Positions 14,788 to 23,063 of a stretch of 64,000 nucleotides of DNA are shown piece after piece. Within the stretch, counting starts at the first letter, position 1. The number at the start of each line of letters is the position of its first letter. Under the pieces are notes generated by a model, which saw only the letters and a list, made by a program, of their open reading frames with translations, searched no databases and had not been told where the DNA came from. The translations under genes and the position numbers were made by a program. The stretch spans positions 62,001 to 126,000 of the forward strand of contig CABUXT010000001.1 of the NCBI GenBank assembly GCA_902495705.1, read 5' to 3'. The stretch is from an uncultured cyanobacterium (lineage in GTDB: Bacteria > Cyanobacteriota > Vampirovibrionia > Gastranaerophilales > Gastranaerophilaceae).

Positions 14788-16059
14788 CTACTTCGCGATA
14801 CTAGCATCATCTAACAAGATAACTTTAACTTCTTCGCCTTGTTTAGCACTGTAGTTCAAACCAGGAGTAACCAAACCTGTGATTAAACCAACGCCAGCAC
14901 CAACCGGAGTACCGATAGCGATACCAGTACCTACTTTGTCTGGGCTAGGGATGAATGAGAACCCAACACCAGCGCCAGTACCAACAGCAGCACCACCAAC
15001 AGTATACAATGCAACTTTACCAGCTGTCATCCAAGGACCTTCTTTCAAAGCATAATCTTTGTAGAAAGGTTTAGCGTTCAAGTCAACTGTTTTTCCGTTT
15101 GGAGTAACAACTTTGTTGATTTGAGCGTATACTCTAGCGTTTTTGTTGAACCATTGTGGGTCTTTGATATCTAATACTGAACCATAGAAGATTGAACCAG
15201 CTGGGAACAATACTGTACCTTCGTCAGTTTTAATATCTTCTGGGTTAGTGAATGTTACAGAATCACCTGCAGCATGTAATTTTGATTTGAATTGTTCGTT
15301 GAAAGCGATTTCCAATACGTTACCTTCTTTAACGATGTTTCTCAAGTTAGTAACAGTAACGTCGTGGCTAGGAGCTTTCTTAACCATGTTCAAGTGCTCA
15401 GTACCAACAACAGTTTCAGTAACGTGTTTGTATTGAGATTTAACAAGGTCTAATCTTTGTCTCAATCTGTATAACAATACAGCAGCTTCAGCTCTTGTTA
15501 AGTCATCAGTTGGTCTTAATTCGTTTTCATTAGGATGGTTTACGTAAATACCATAAGATAAAGTTTTAGCGTAAACATCGTTTGCCCAAGCCGGAACAGC
15601 TTTAGCATCAGAATATTTTGACAAGATTGAAGAATCAACGTTAGCATCCATTGTAATGTGGCTGATAACTGATTGAGCTTCATCTCTTAACATAGCTCTG
15701 TCAGCTTTGAATGTTCCATCCGGATAGCCGTATACAAGACCCAATTGTTGAGACCTTGCGATTGGAGCATAGTCATCTGAAGATTTTTTAACATCTGAGA
15801 ATTTCAATTTAGTTTTAACTTCTAAATCATCATTACCCAAAACTTTCAATAATGCTTTAACAAATTCAACTCTTGACATTTTGCCTTCTGGGTTGAAGTT
15901 GCTACCAGTCAATGTCATAACTGAATCACTTACTACACTTGCAATTTCAGGTTGTGCCCAATAGTTTTGAGCAACGTCATCAATACCTTGGTAAGCAAAT
16001 GCAGGAGCAGCACAAGCGATGAAACCACCTACTAATAAGCTTGCTAAAATTTTTTTCAT
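14788..16059 (-). CDS. SLH-domain envelope protein with C-terminal glycine zipper
   Basis: A 423-residue exported protein with a signal peptide (1-22, PAFA cleavage). Three SLH repeats follow (~25-80, ~85-145, ~148-205), with landmarks YWAQPEIASVV, NPEGKMSRVEFVKALL, YGYPDGTFKADRAMLRDEAQ and LRPTDDLTRAEAAVLLYRL. SLH domains bind secondary cell-wall polymer or peptidoglycan; cyanobacterial relatives are OMP85/porin-like SLH-OprB proteins. The C-terminal half has beta strands (FPAGSIFYGSVLDI) and an ~50-residue Gly-rich membrane-type segment (VGGAAVGTGAGVGF, GTPVGAGVGLITGLV), not a porin barrel. It probably links outer membrane and wall. Expression is likely strong: consensus promoter at 16101 and an AGAGGAAG ribosome site. 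Confidence 0.82.
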   Translation of the reverse strand: MKKILASLLVGGFIACAAPAFAYQGIDDVAQNYWAQPEIASVVSDSVMTLTGSNFNPEGKMSRVEFVKALLKVLGNDDLEVKTKLKFSDVKKSSDDYAPIARSQQLGLVYGYPDGTFKADRAMLRDEAQSVISHITMDANVDSSILSKYSDAKAVPAWANDVYAKTLSYGIYVNHPNENELRPTDDLTRAEAAVLLYRLRQRLDLVKSQYKHVTETVVGTEHLNMVKKAPSHDVTVTNLRNIVKEGNVLEIAFNEQFKSKLHAAGDSVTFTNPEDIKTDEGTVLFPAGSIFYGSVLDIKDPQWFNKNARVYAQINKVVTPNGKTVDLNAKPFYKDYALKEGPWMTAGKVALYTVGGAAVGTGAGVGFSFIPSPDKVGTGIAIGTPVGAGVGLITGLVTPGLNYSAKQGEEVKVILLDDASIAK

Positions 16060-16100
16060 TTCTACTTCCTCTTTTCTTACAGTAAAACTTTTACGTTTAT

Positions 16101-16129
16101 ATTATAATATAATAGAAAAGAAATGTAAA
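16101..16129 (-). promoter_or_regulatory. Consensus promoter of the SLH gene
   Basis: Minus strand TTTACA (16124-16129), 17-base spacer, TATAAT (16101-16106). The predicted transcript start is near 16094, giving a leader of about 35 bases that holds the AGAGGAAG site. Confidence 0.75.
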
Positions 16130-16178
16130 TAGTTTTTGGCATGCCCAAAAAAGAACCCCAAATAAGGAGAAATAGAAA

Positions 16179-17612
16179 ATGAGGAATTTAGCACAGACTA
16201 AGATTGTATCTACACTTGGACCGGCTTCAACTTCAGAAGAAATGATTAGAAAGTTGTACCGCGCAGGTGTTACCATGTTCAGATTGAACTCTTCACACGG
16301 CGACATGGAAACTCACCAAAAAACTTTGGATACAATCCGTAAGATTGAAAAAGAAGAACACACAATTATCCCTGTACTTTTAGACTTGCAAGGTCCAAAA
16401 ATCAGAGTTGGTCAATTTGATGAACCAATTCCTGTTACAGCAGGCGAAACTTTGAAATTCAGACACCAAGACAAGTACGAAAACGATATCATCCCTGTAG
16501 ATTACAAAGGTATCGCAGAAGACGTAAAACCAGGTGACAAAATTCTTATCGATGATGGTAAAATTCAACTTACTGTAGAAAAATCAGAAGACAAAATCGT
16601 TTACGCTAAAGTTTTGACAACAGGCGTAATCAAACCAAGAAAAGGTTTGAACCTTCCGGGTGGAACAGCAAGTTTGAACATCTTGACTGAAAGAGATAAG
16701 AAATTCGTAGACTTTGCTCTACATAACGATATTGATTACTTGGGTCTATCTTTCGTTAGAAATAAAGAAGATTTGCAATTGTTGAGAGGAATTTTGAACG
16801 AACACAATTCAAGATTGAGAATTATTTCAAAAATCGAAAAACCTCAAGCTTTGGACAACATTGATGATATCATCGCAAATTCTGACGGTATCATGGTAGC
16901 TAGAGGCGACTTGGGTATTGAAACTCCAATTCAACAACTTCCAATCGTTCAAAAAACTATTATCAAAAAAGTCAATGCAGCAAGAAAACCTGTTATCGTT
17001 GCAACTCAAATGTTAGAAAGTATGATTGAAAACCCAATGCCAACAAGAGCTGAAGCATCTGACGTTGCTAACGCTATTTTGGATGGTGCTGATGCAGTTA
17101 TGTTATCAGGTGAAACTGCTGCCGGCAAATACCCTGTTGAAGCAGTTACAATCATGAAGAAAATTGCAGAAGATATCAACAACAGCGAATTGATGAGAAA
17201 GAACAAATTCCCTAAAGAAATGAACACTGAAGGTAATCCAATCCCTATGTCAATCGCATTATCTGTAGCAGATGCGCTTAAAAACTTGCCAAGAGCTAAA
17301 GGTATCATCGCTTTGACAGCTACAGGCTACACAACAGCATTGATTTCTGAATGCAGACCATCTGTTCCGATTTACTCAATCTGTGCAGACTTCAAAGTTG
17401 GCAGATTTATGCAATTGATGAACAGTGTATATTCAGTAAAACTAGACAAAAACAACATTCAAATCGACAAAGAATCTTTGCTTGAATTGAACGAATTCCT
17501 AGTTAATAACTTGAATATGGAAAAAGGTGACAATGTAATTATCACAGGTTCTGTACCTCACTTGATGTCAGGTGAATCTACAAACTTCATGAAAATCCAC
17601 ACTGTTATCTAG
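16179..17612 (+). CDS. pyk: Pyruvate kinase
   Basis: Converts phosphoenolpyruvate and ADP to pyruvate and ATP, the last step of glycolysis. The 477 residues show KIVSTLGPAS at the N-terminus, active-site FRLNSSHG and DLQGPKIR, and the family signature ISKIEKPQALDNIDDI with catalytic Lys. MVARGDLGIE and TRAEASDVANAI (metal and substrate loops) follow, then a C-terminal allosteric domain without the extra PEP-utiliser domain found in some bacteria. An AAGGAG site precedes the ATG, and a perfect terminator hairpin follows at 17633. It points to a glycolytic, non-photosynthetic metabolism. Confidence 0.96.
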   Translation: MRNLAQTKIVSTLGPASTSEEMIRKLYRAGVTMFRLNSSHGDMETHQKTLDTIRKIEKEEHTIIPVLLDLQGPKIRVGQFDEPIPVTAGETLKFRHQDKYENDIIPVDYKGIAEDVKPGDKILIDDGKIQLTVEKSEDKIVYAKVLTTGVIKPRKGLNLPGGTASLNILTERDKKFVDFALHNDIDYLGLSFVRNKEDLQLLRGILNEHNSRLRIISKIEKPQALDNIDDIIANSDGIMVARGDLGIETPIQQLPIVQKTIIKKVNAARKPVIVATQMLESMIENPMPTRAEASDVANAILDGADAVMLSGETAAGKYPVEAVTIMKKIAEDINNSELMRKNKFPKEMNTEGNPIPMSIALSVADALKNLPRAKGIIALTATGYTTALISECRPSVPIYSICADFKVGRFMQLMNSVYSVKLDKNNIQIDKESLLELNEFLVNNLNMEKGDNVIITGSVPHLMSGESTNFMKIHTVI

Positions 17613-17632
17613 TTTTCGGATTAAATAAGAGT

Positions 17633-17665
17633 AAACGGCGATTTGCAAAGCAAGTCGCCGTTTTT
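17633..17665 (+). terminator. Intrinsic terminator after pyk
   Basis: A 14-bp stem (aaacggcgatttgc with its complement, one G-T pair) around aaa, followed by ttttt. Confidence 0.88.
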
Positions 17666-17687
17666 ATATTAAAATGCAGAAATAAGT

Positions 17688-17840
17688 CTATTTCCTTTTA
17701 TTATTAAAATTTTCAGGGTGAGCCGAATTTGACAAAATAATTTCGTAATATTCATTTTTGTCAATATTCACACCCATTGTATTTATATCACAAAATTTCT
17801 TTTTCTTTTTGTTCAATAATTTTTTATAATCTTGACCCAT
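17688..17840 (-). CDS. Candidate 50-residue leaderless small protein
   Basis: A short open frame starting MGQDYKKLLNKKKKKF and ending SAHPENFNNKRK, with no signal peptide or membrane segment and a very basic N-terminus. There is no Shine-Dalgarno. An extended -10 (TGC-TAATAT, minus strand 17847-17855) ends 6 bases before the ATG, and TTGCAT lies 16 bases further upstream. That is the same geometry as the predicted leaderless genes elsewhere in this window and is the main reason to list it. It is convergent with pyk and ends near the pyk terminator. Family unknown; it could still be a chance frame. Confidence 0.4.
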   Translation of the reverse strand: MGQDYKKLLNKKKKKFCDINTMGVNIDKNEYYEIILSNSAHPENFNNKRK

Positions 17841-17984
17841 AGGTGAATATTAGCATGAATAAATGAACATGCAAAGGAGATGTTTTGAAAACGCTAGAGG
17901 TCAAGAAAGCAAGATGGCTGGAGGTCAGGTTCTTTAACGTTATTTTGACGGATGAAGAAGAATTTAGAAACATCTTGGTCAAAA

Positions 17985-18300
17985 ATCCGACAATAGCCAA
18001 AAGTGAACAATGAACTGGCTAGAATATGAGTCAATTATACCCTCTCCTAGGGACACTAGCCGAACCAACAAGCAAAGCGAGTTGAGTGAGACTGCGTGCC
18101 GTATGGCTGAGGGCAGGGTGAGGGTTCATTTTTTCTTATTCATGCTCTCCGTGCAGGGGGGCTTTTGAATAATGTTGGGCTAGTGAGCCCACCCTACTTA
18201 TAACATGTCATTCTGAAAGCTTAGAAAATTTGTGAGAGTTTTACGAACACAAAATTTTCTTGCTATTCAGAATCTCTAACCGTACAATATTAGCTAAGTC
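17985..18300. repeat. Rearranged repeat mosaic upstream of rplS
   Basis: A fragment of the composite repeat start (ccgacaatagccaaaagtga, ~17998-18017) is followed by an inverted copy of its middle (~18040-18124). A long-arm unit in gtcattctgaaagctt...attcagaatctc orientation lies at ~18208-18277. Order and orientation differ from the full copies at 20485 and 46700. The rest, 18300-18467, is the rplS leader. Confidence 0.75.
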
Positions 18301-18331
18301 TTAACAGTTAGTAACATCCAAACCTTACTGC

Positions 18332-18358
18332 TTGCAAAATGATATTATTTATTATAAA
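18332..18358 (+). promoter_or_regulatory. Probable rplS promoter
   Basis: TTGCAA (18332-18337) and TATAAA (18353-18358) with a short 15-base spacer. A leader of about 100 bases follows before rplS, with a TATAAAGGAAAGC ribosome site. Confidence 0.45.
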
Positions 18359-18467
18359 ATTTATCATACGAACGTGCGTCGGTGAACTTTGTGTGGAAAA
18401 GTTATTAAACACCGATTAAGGAATTACACAAATTAGTAACAGATTAGAAATATAAAGGAAAGCAAAA

Positions 18468-18824
18468 ATGAATAACCCAATCATTGATGAATTAGAAAAA
18501 AGTTATTTAGGCAAAGACTTACCTAGTCTTAACGCTGGTGACACTGTAAAAGTTTTTGTTAAAATCGTTGAAGGTAACAAAGAAAGAATCCAAGCATTTG
18601 AAGGTACTATCATCAAATTGCACGGTTCAGGTTTGAACAAAACTATCACTGTTAGAAAAGTATTCCAAGGCGTAGGCGTTGAACGTGTATTCTTAATCAA
18701 CTCTCCAAGAATTGATAAGATTAATGTTCTAAGACGTGGTGATGTTAAACGCGCTAAATTATACTACTTGAGAGAACGTTCAGGTAAAGCAACTCGTATT
18801 AAGGAAAAAATTGAAAAAAGATAA
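18468..18824 (+). CDS. rplS: 50S ribosomal protein L19
   Basis: A component of the large ribosomal subunit at the interface with 30S. The 118 residues match L19 along their full length: FNAGDTVKVFVKIVEGNKER-like N-terminus, RIQAFEGTIIKLHGSG, TVRKVFQGVGVERVF and the basic KLYYLRERSGKATRIKE tail. A TAAAGGAAAGC site precedes the ATG. Its last 14 bases overlap the start of the RbgA gene, so ribosome assembly factor and ribosomal protein are translationally coupled. Confidence 0.97.
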   Translation: MNNPIIDELEKSYLGKDLPSLNAGDTVKVFVKIVEGNKERIQAFEGTIIKLHGSGLNKTITVRKVFQGVGVERVFLINSPRIDKINVLRRGDVKRAKLYYLRERSGKATRIKEKIEKR

Positions 18825-19668
18825 GACTCATATTCACTGGTATCCGGGACATATAGCAAAAGCTGAAAGAAAATTAAAAGAACAGCTTTCATTAGTGGAT
18901 GCAGTAATTGAAGTTCTTGATGCGAGATTACCGCTGTCAAGTTGTTATGAAAATATAACGAGGCTTTTAGGTCAAAAGCCTCGTTTAATATTGCTAAATA
19001 AAGCAGATTTGACAATCAAATCAGAACTGGTTCCGTTTATCAAACATTTGGAACAAGAATCAGGTTTTCCAGTAATCCCAACAGATGCAAAAAACTCAAA
19101 AGACCTAAAATCTATTGTTAATAAAGCCGTTCAAATGGCAGAACCTAGAATTCAAGCAATAATGGCAAAAGGACTATTAAGACGTCCTGCAAGAATTATG
19201 GTTGTAGGCATGCCAAATGTTGGAAAATCAAGTATTATAAATAAATTGACCCGTTCATCAAAGACAAAAATCGGAGCTAAAGCTGGAGTAACTCGACAAC
19301 AACAATGGGTTAGAATTAATCCCCAATTAGAACTTCTTGACACCCCTGGGATTATTCCTATGAGGCAAGAGGATCAAGAAAAAGCTAGAAAATTAGCCTT
19401 TGTTAATGCTATTTCAGAAAATGCATATTCAAATGAAATTGTTGCGCAGGAACTTTTGGACGTATTGAACGAAAAACAAGCAAAAGCGTTCAGAGAATAT
19501 TATAAACTTCCACAAGACAAAGAACTAAATATCGATAATATATCATTAGAACGAAATTGGTTATTAATAGGGGGTTCAACAGATAGAGAACGCACATCTG
19601 TGTATATTCTAAGAGATTTTAGAGAAGGAAAAATAGGCAGATTTATTTTAGATAAATTAGCAGACTAA
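18811..19668 (+). CDS. rbgA: Ribosome biogenesis GTPase RbgA (YlqF)
   Basis: A circularly permuted GTPase needed for 50S maturation. The 285 residues show HWYPGHIAKAERKLKE, G4 (NKAD) first, then G1 (GMPNVGKSSIINKL) and G3 (DTPGIIP), followed by the C-terminal ANTAR-like helical domain. The start is TTG at 18811, inside rplS, with AAGGA five bases upstream; no ATG fits. Coupling to rplS is therefore built into the overlap. A symmetric hairpin (19667) ends the operon. Confidence 0.93.
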   Translation: MKKDKTHIHWYPGHIAKAERKLKEQLSLVDAVIEVLDARLPLSSCYENITRLLGQKPRLILLNKADLTIKSELVPFIKHLEQESGFPVIPTDAKNSKDLKSIVNKAVQMAEPRIQAIMAKGLLRRPARIMVVGMPNVGKSSIINKLTRSSKTKIGAKAGVTRQQQWVRINPQLELLDTPGIIPMRQEDQEKARKLAFVNAISENAYSNEIVAQELLDVLNEKQAKAFREYYKLPQDKELNIDNISLERNWLLIGGSTDRERTSVYILRDFREGKIGRFILDKLAD

Positions 19669-19701
19669 AAAAGAGATATTGAAATTCAATATCTCTTTTT
19701 T
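19667..19701. terminator. Bidirectional intrinsic terminator
   Basis: A near-perfect inverted repeat (aaaaaagagatattgaa / ttcaatatctctttttt) lies between convergent RbgA and DUF805 genes and gives a T-run on both strands. Confidence 0.85.
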
Positions 19702-19720
19702 AGAATTATTCAATATCTCA

Positions 19721-20101
19721 TTATACCTCTTGTCCTGGAATAAAAAGAATAGCTAAACACCCAACAAGCGAAACAATTCCACCCAAGATAGGAACAAAAG
19801 GAGCAACTATTAACAAACCAACTGTCCAATAAATACCTCTCAGTTTATCTGCAGTAATGTCCCAAATTCTTTTTGCCATATTTACAAAAGTCAAATAAAA
19901 AGACAGAAGTCCAAACACAATACTCAATAATATAACCAGAAAATTGACAAGCTCAGCAGAACCTACAAACTTTAATAGGGCTATACTAGCTGTAGAAAGC
20001 ATACACACAATTATAATCAATACAATATTAAAAAAATACGTCATTCGCGCAATTGGTGCGTCTAAAATAAACAACTTTTTAAATACCTTAAGAGAATCCA
20101 T
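19721..20101 (-). CDS. DUF805-like four-helix membrane protein
   Basis: A 126-residue integral membrane protein with about four hydrophobic segments (~18-42, ~47-72, ~88-108, ~106-122). The FYLTFVNMAKRIWDI block resembles the DUF805 core (typically RRLHD), so the family call is moderate. Function of DUF805 proteins is unknown; several are linked to phage or envelope contexts. An AAAGGAG site precedes the ATG. It has a monocistronic look: convergent terminator on one side and repeat DNA upstream. Confidence 0.6.
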   Translation of the reverse strand: MDSLKVFKKLFILDAPIARMTYFFNIVLIIIVCMLSTASIALLKFVGSAELVNFLVILLSIVFGLLSFYLTFVNMAKRIWDITADKLRGIYWTVGLLIVAPFVPILGGIVSLVGCLAILFIPGQEV

Positions 20102-20214
20102 ACAAAGCTCCTTTAAATAAAATAATCACTAGCTTAGTATACACCCTGAAAGTGCAATCTGTCAAACAAATTGGTCTATTTGCAGGATATTTTATTTATA
20201 CCATCGGCAAAATA

Positions 20215-20475
20215 ATTACGACCTACTGATGGGTTTCTTAAACTAACAGAACAATTAGATAAGCGTCACCCTGAACAGCAGGAGCAACGTGCGAAACGAA
20301 GTGGAGTCACGTTTTATGCGACTGCGTAGATTCAGGGTCTATCCATTTGATTAAAAAATAATACACTATGGTCAAATATTCAAATCAACATTGATAGATT
20401 CTGAATAGCAAGAAAATTATGTGCTCATCCTTCGCACAAATTTTTTAAGCTTTCAGAATGACATAGTGTGCTATT
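20215..20475. repeat. Repeat units: gcgactgcgtagattcag element and long-arm hairpin
   Basis: A unit at ~20266-20355 (ctgaacagcaggagc...actgcgtagattcagggtctatccatttgatt) recurs at ~41150 and in shorter form at ~61850. A long-arm unit follows at ~20395-20464 (gattctgaatagcaagaaa...aagctttcagaatgac). Confidence 0.8.
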
Positions 20476-20484
20476 CAACACCTA

Positions 20485-20810
20485 GGTCAACAATCCGACA
20501 ATAGCCAAAAGTGAAGAATCAAACAAAACGAGTAAACGACAAAAGCCGAATTTGTTTGAGGAACGGAAGTGACGAGTTATTCGGCTACTGTACGAGTTTT
20601 TAGTTTGATGTGAACGTTGGCGTGTCGGTGTTTTTGCGGTGCTTTTGCCACCAAAAGTACCCCTCGGAGTGCATAAAAAAGAATAGAAAAATCCTCACCC
20701 TAGCCCTCAGCCATTCGGCACGCAGTCTCACTCAACTCGCATTGCTCGTTGGTTCGGCTAGTGTCCATAGGAGAGGGTATATTGTCATGCTGAACTTGTT
20801 TCAGCATCTC
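20485..20810 (+). repeat. 326-bp composite repeat, full copy A
   Basis: Near-identical in length and sequence to 46700-47025. Internal order: ccgacaatagccaaaagtga; inverted ends agccgaat...attcggct; a gttggcgtgtcggtg stretch; gcttttgccaccaaaag (inverted); ggagtgc; ccctcagccattcggcacgc; and a terminal short-arm unit atgctgaacttgtttcagcat. Short open frames inside follow the repeat, not codon constraint. Confidence 0.88.
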
Positions 20811-20819
20811 TAATTAAAC

Positions 20820-20930
20820 AATATTTGTCTTAGGTAAATTTGTTATATTTGAGACCCTGAAACTAGTTCAGGGTGACTTTTATTTGGCTTTACGCAGCAC
20901 ACTTGCCAAAATCCGAAGTCCAGCATGGCA
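20820..20930. repeat. Further short-arm unit and cacttgccaaaatccg element
   Basis: gagaccctgaaactagttcagggtgac at ~20848-20874 is followed by an acgcagcacacttgccaaaatccg fragment, also seen at ~37926, 41040 and 47150. Confidence 0.7.
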
Positions 20931-20955
20931 GTTACATTGTTATGTAACCTCTCTA

Positions 20956-21765
20956 CTACTTCATCCTTTTTTCAAGTCCGAATTTCACTAGCTTATTTAT
21001 CAAATCTTGAGGCAAGAGTGACAACAGTTGTGCCATCTTCGCATCTTTGCCCAAGGTATAAGACGCTTTCGGATTTTTTGATAATGCAACTTTTTTAATA
21101 AATTCGCACGCCTTATGAACATCTAGCCCCTTGGTCGAATTTTTCAATGCATTATTTTTGATAAATTCCAATTCCTTTTCATACCCACCTATATTTTCAA
21201 TTCCATCAAGATTACTTTTCACTGATTTTTCCCAAATCGGAGTCGCGATTACCCCCGGTTTAATCGATACAACCTTGATATTTCGGTGATTTTCAATCGC
21301 AAAAGCGTTGAAAAATATATCTAAAGCCCTTTTTGATGCACAATAAGGACTAATAAACGGGAAATGCCCAAAACTAGACATTGAACTGATATTTATTATT
21401 CTGCCATTATCCAATATTGGCAAAAGATTTTGCATAAATTCAATATGAGAAAATGTATTCACATCAAATTGGTCACGTAATCTGTCTGTATCAAGGGTTT
21501 CAACAGGACCAGCAACAACATTTCCTGCTACATTTATTAAAATATCGACTTTTTCGGTTTTAGATTTGATAAAATTAGCCGCATCCACAATCGCTGCGCG
21601 ATTTTTCATATCAATATAAAAATATTCAACATTATCTAATGGGGAAATCAAGTCCTGATTTCTATACCCTGCAAAGATTTTGAAATCACCACCTGTTGAA
21701 AACAATTTCACCAACTCTTTGCCAATCCCTGATGTTGACCCTGTAATAACTACTGTTTTTGTCAT
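20956..21765 (-). CDS. Short-chain dehydrogenase/reductase (SDR)
   Basis: A classical SDR of 269 residues. The Rossmann glycine motif is TGSTSGIGKEL (positions 8-18), with NVAGN in the fourth strand. Catalytic residues are Ser in INISSMSS and the Tyr-x3-Lys pair in SPYCASK. The cofactor loop GYRNQD after strand 2 suggests NADP(H) through its Arg. The C-terminal part (FIKKVALSKNPKASYTLG) resembles retinol-dehydrogenase-like SDRs, but the substrate cannot be read from sequence. An AAAGG site precedes the ATG; it stands alone between repeats and the pilus operon terminator. Confidence 0.85.
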   Translation of the reverse strand: MTKTVVITGSTSGIGKELVKLFSTGGDFKIFAGYRNQDLISPLDNVEYFYIDMKNRAAIVDAANFIKSKTEKVDILINVAGNVVAGPVETLDTDRLRDQFDVNTFSHIEFMQNLLPILDNGRIINISSMSSFGHFPFISPYCASKRALDIFFNAFAIENHRNIKVVSIKPGVIATPIWEKSVKSNLDGIENIGGYEKELEFIKNNALKNSTKGLDVHKACEFIKKVALSKNPKASYTLGKDAKMAQLLSLLPQDLINKLVKFGLEKRMK

Positions 21766-21785
21766 AATAACCTTTCTATTTATTT

Positions 21786-21823
21786 AAAAAATCTCCCCAT
21801 CCAAAAAGGGTGAGGAGATTTGA
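21786..21823 (-). terminator. Terminator of the pilus operon
   Basis: Hairpin aaatctcc..atcc / gggt..ggagattt with a T-run on the minus strand, 16 bases past the pilC stop. Confidence 0.75.
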
Positions 21824-21838
21824 ATCTTTTTACTATTA

Positions 21839-23056
21839 TTACATACCCATATATGATGCGAACAATGGTAAGTAAAGAGCTGCTGCCAATACAAGTACGA
21901 TAGAACCGATAACAATCAACATGATAGGTTCAATCATCTTTGTCATAATATCGATAATTGTATCAAGCTGTTTATCAATGTAACTTGTTGCCTGACCTAA
22001 CATATCACCCAAACGACCTGATTGTTCACCTGTTGCAATCATGAACAGAATCATTTTAGGCATTGTTCTTGTTGCTCTTAATGCTGCTGACAAGTGTTGA
22101 CCTTGTTGAACCCTTGTTGTAGCCTCTTCAACCCTTGTTTCCAGTGTGTGGTTTGTCAATGTCATATTTGACAAGTACAAACATTCCAAAATCGGAACAC
22201 CGGCATCATAGGCAACCTGCATAACCGCAATGAAGTTAGCAAAGTTTGAATATTGAATCAAATCAGTCAAAACAGGGATTTTCAAAACGATATCATCAAT
22301 TTTCCATTTACTAGGTTTCCATCTGAATAGGAAGTTGATAAACGCACCAATTGCAGCAAAACCGATTGGGATACCATACCAGTTTTTCTTCAAGAATAAA
22401 CCCATTTCCATCAAAACTCTTGTAATCCAAGGCAATTGCATACCCATTGAATCGAACATTTCTTTAAATACTGGGAATACGAATACCAACATGACGATTA
22501 CGATAAATACAGCAAGTAAAATTACGAATACCGGATACATCAATGTACCAATAACTTTACTTCTGATTGATGCTTGTTTATTCAACAATTCCAACAAACG
22601 GTCCAAAGTTTTTTCAAGTTCACCGGAATCTTCACCGGCTCTAACCAGACCGATATAAACTTGACCGAATTGTTCAGGATATTTTGCGATAGTACCGGCA
22701 AATGTTCCACCGTTCATAATCTGACGTCTTAACTCAGTCGCTACCTGACGAATTTTTAACTTAGCAGCATCGTTTTCAATGAACAGTAACGATTCGATAA
22801 TCGGAATACCGGCTGCTGCCAAAATCTGCAAAGTTGAAGTAAAGTCGATTTGGTCGGACAAGCCAAGTTTTGGCATTTTACCTGTCGGCTTTTTCTTATC
22901 CTCTTTTTTAGTAGCTTGTTCTTCAACAATATTTGTAGGAGTAAAGCCCAATTGACGAACGGCTGCACGCGCCTCACGCAGGTCATCCGCCTCAACTTTC
23001 CCCTTTACAATTTCACTTGTTCCATCTTTGATTGCTGTATAGTTATAAATTGTCAT
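21839..23056 (-). CDS. pilC: Type IV pilus / type II secretion inner-membrane platform protein (PilC/GspF)
   Basis: A polytopic platform protein of 405 residues with the usual two GspF repeats. The N-terminal NYTAIKDGTSEIVKGKVEA segment is typical. The first F domain (~75-195) has GLSDQIDFTSTLQILAAAGIPI, and the second (~275-400) has YSNFANFIAVMQVAYDAGVPI. Three membrane segments lie near 178-200, 228-250 and 378-400. It recruits the PilB ATPase and holds the pilus base. It starts 7 bases after the pilB stop, with an AGGTGAAGT site. Confidence 0.92.
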   Translation of the reverse strand: MTIYNYTAIKDGTSEIVKGKVEADDLREARAAVRQLGFTPTNIVEEQATKKEDKKKPTGKMPKLGLSDQIDFTSTLQILAAAGIPIIESLLFIENDAAKLKIRQVATELRRQIMNGGTFAGTIAKYPEQFGQVYIGLVRAGEDSGELEKTLDRLLELLNKQASIRSKVIGTLMYPVFVILLAVFIVIVMLVFVFPVFKEMFDSMGMQLPWITRVLMEMGLFLKKNWYGIPIGFAAIGAFINFLFRWKPSKWKIDDIVLKIPVLTDLIQYSNFANFIAVMQVAYDAGVPILECLYLSNMTLTNHTLETRVEEATTRVQQGQHLSAALRATRTMPKMILFMIATGEQSGRLGDMLGQATSYIDKQLDTIIDIMTKMIEPIMLIVIGSIVLVLAAALYLPLFASYMGM

Positions 23057-23063
23057 ACTTCAC

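Noticed and set aside
14788..16059. SLH-OprB type porin
   Set aside because: The region after the SLH repeats is too short and Gly-rich, without the series of amphipathic strands seen in the 50224-51579 protein.
20610..20813. Open frame reading MNVGVSVFLRCFCHQK...
   Set aside because: It lies wholly inside the 326-bp composite repeat. The similar frame at 46825 arises from DNA similarity, has frame-breaking differences and a nonsense composition.
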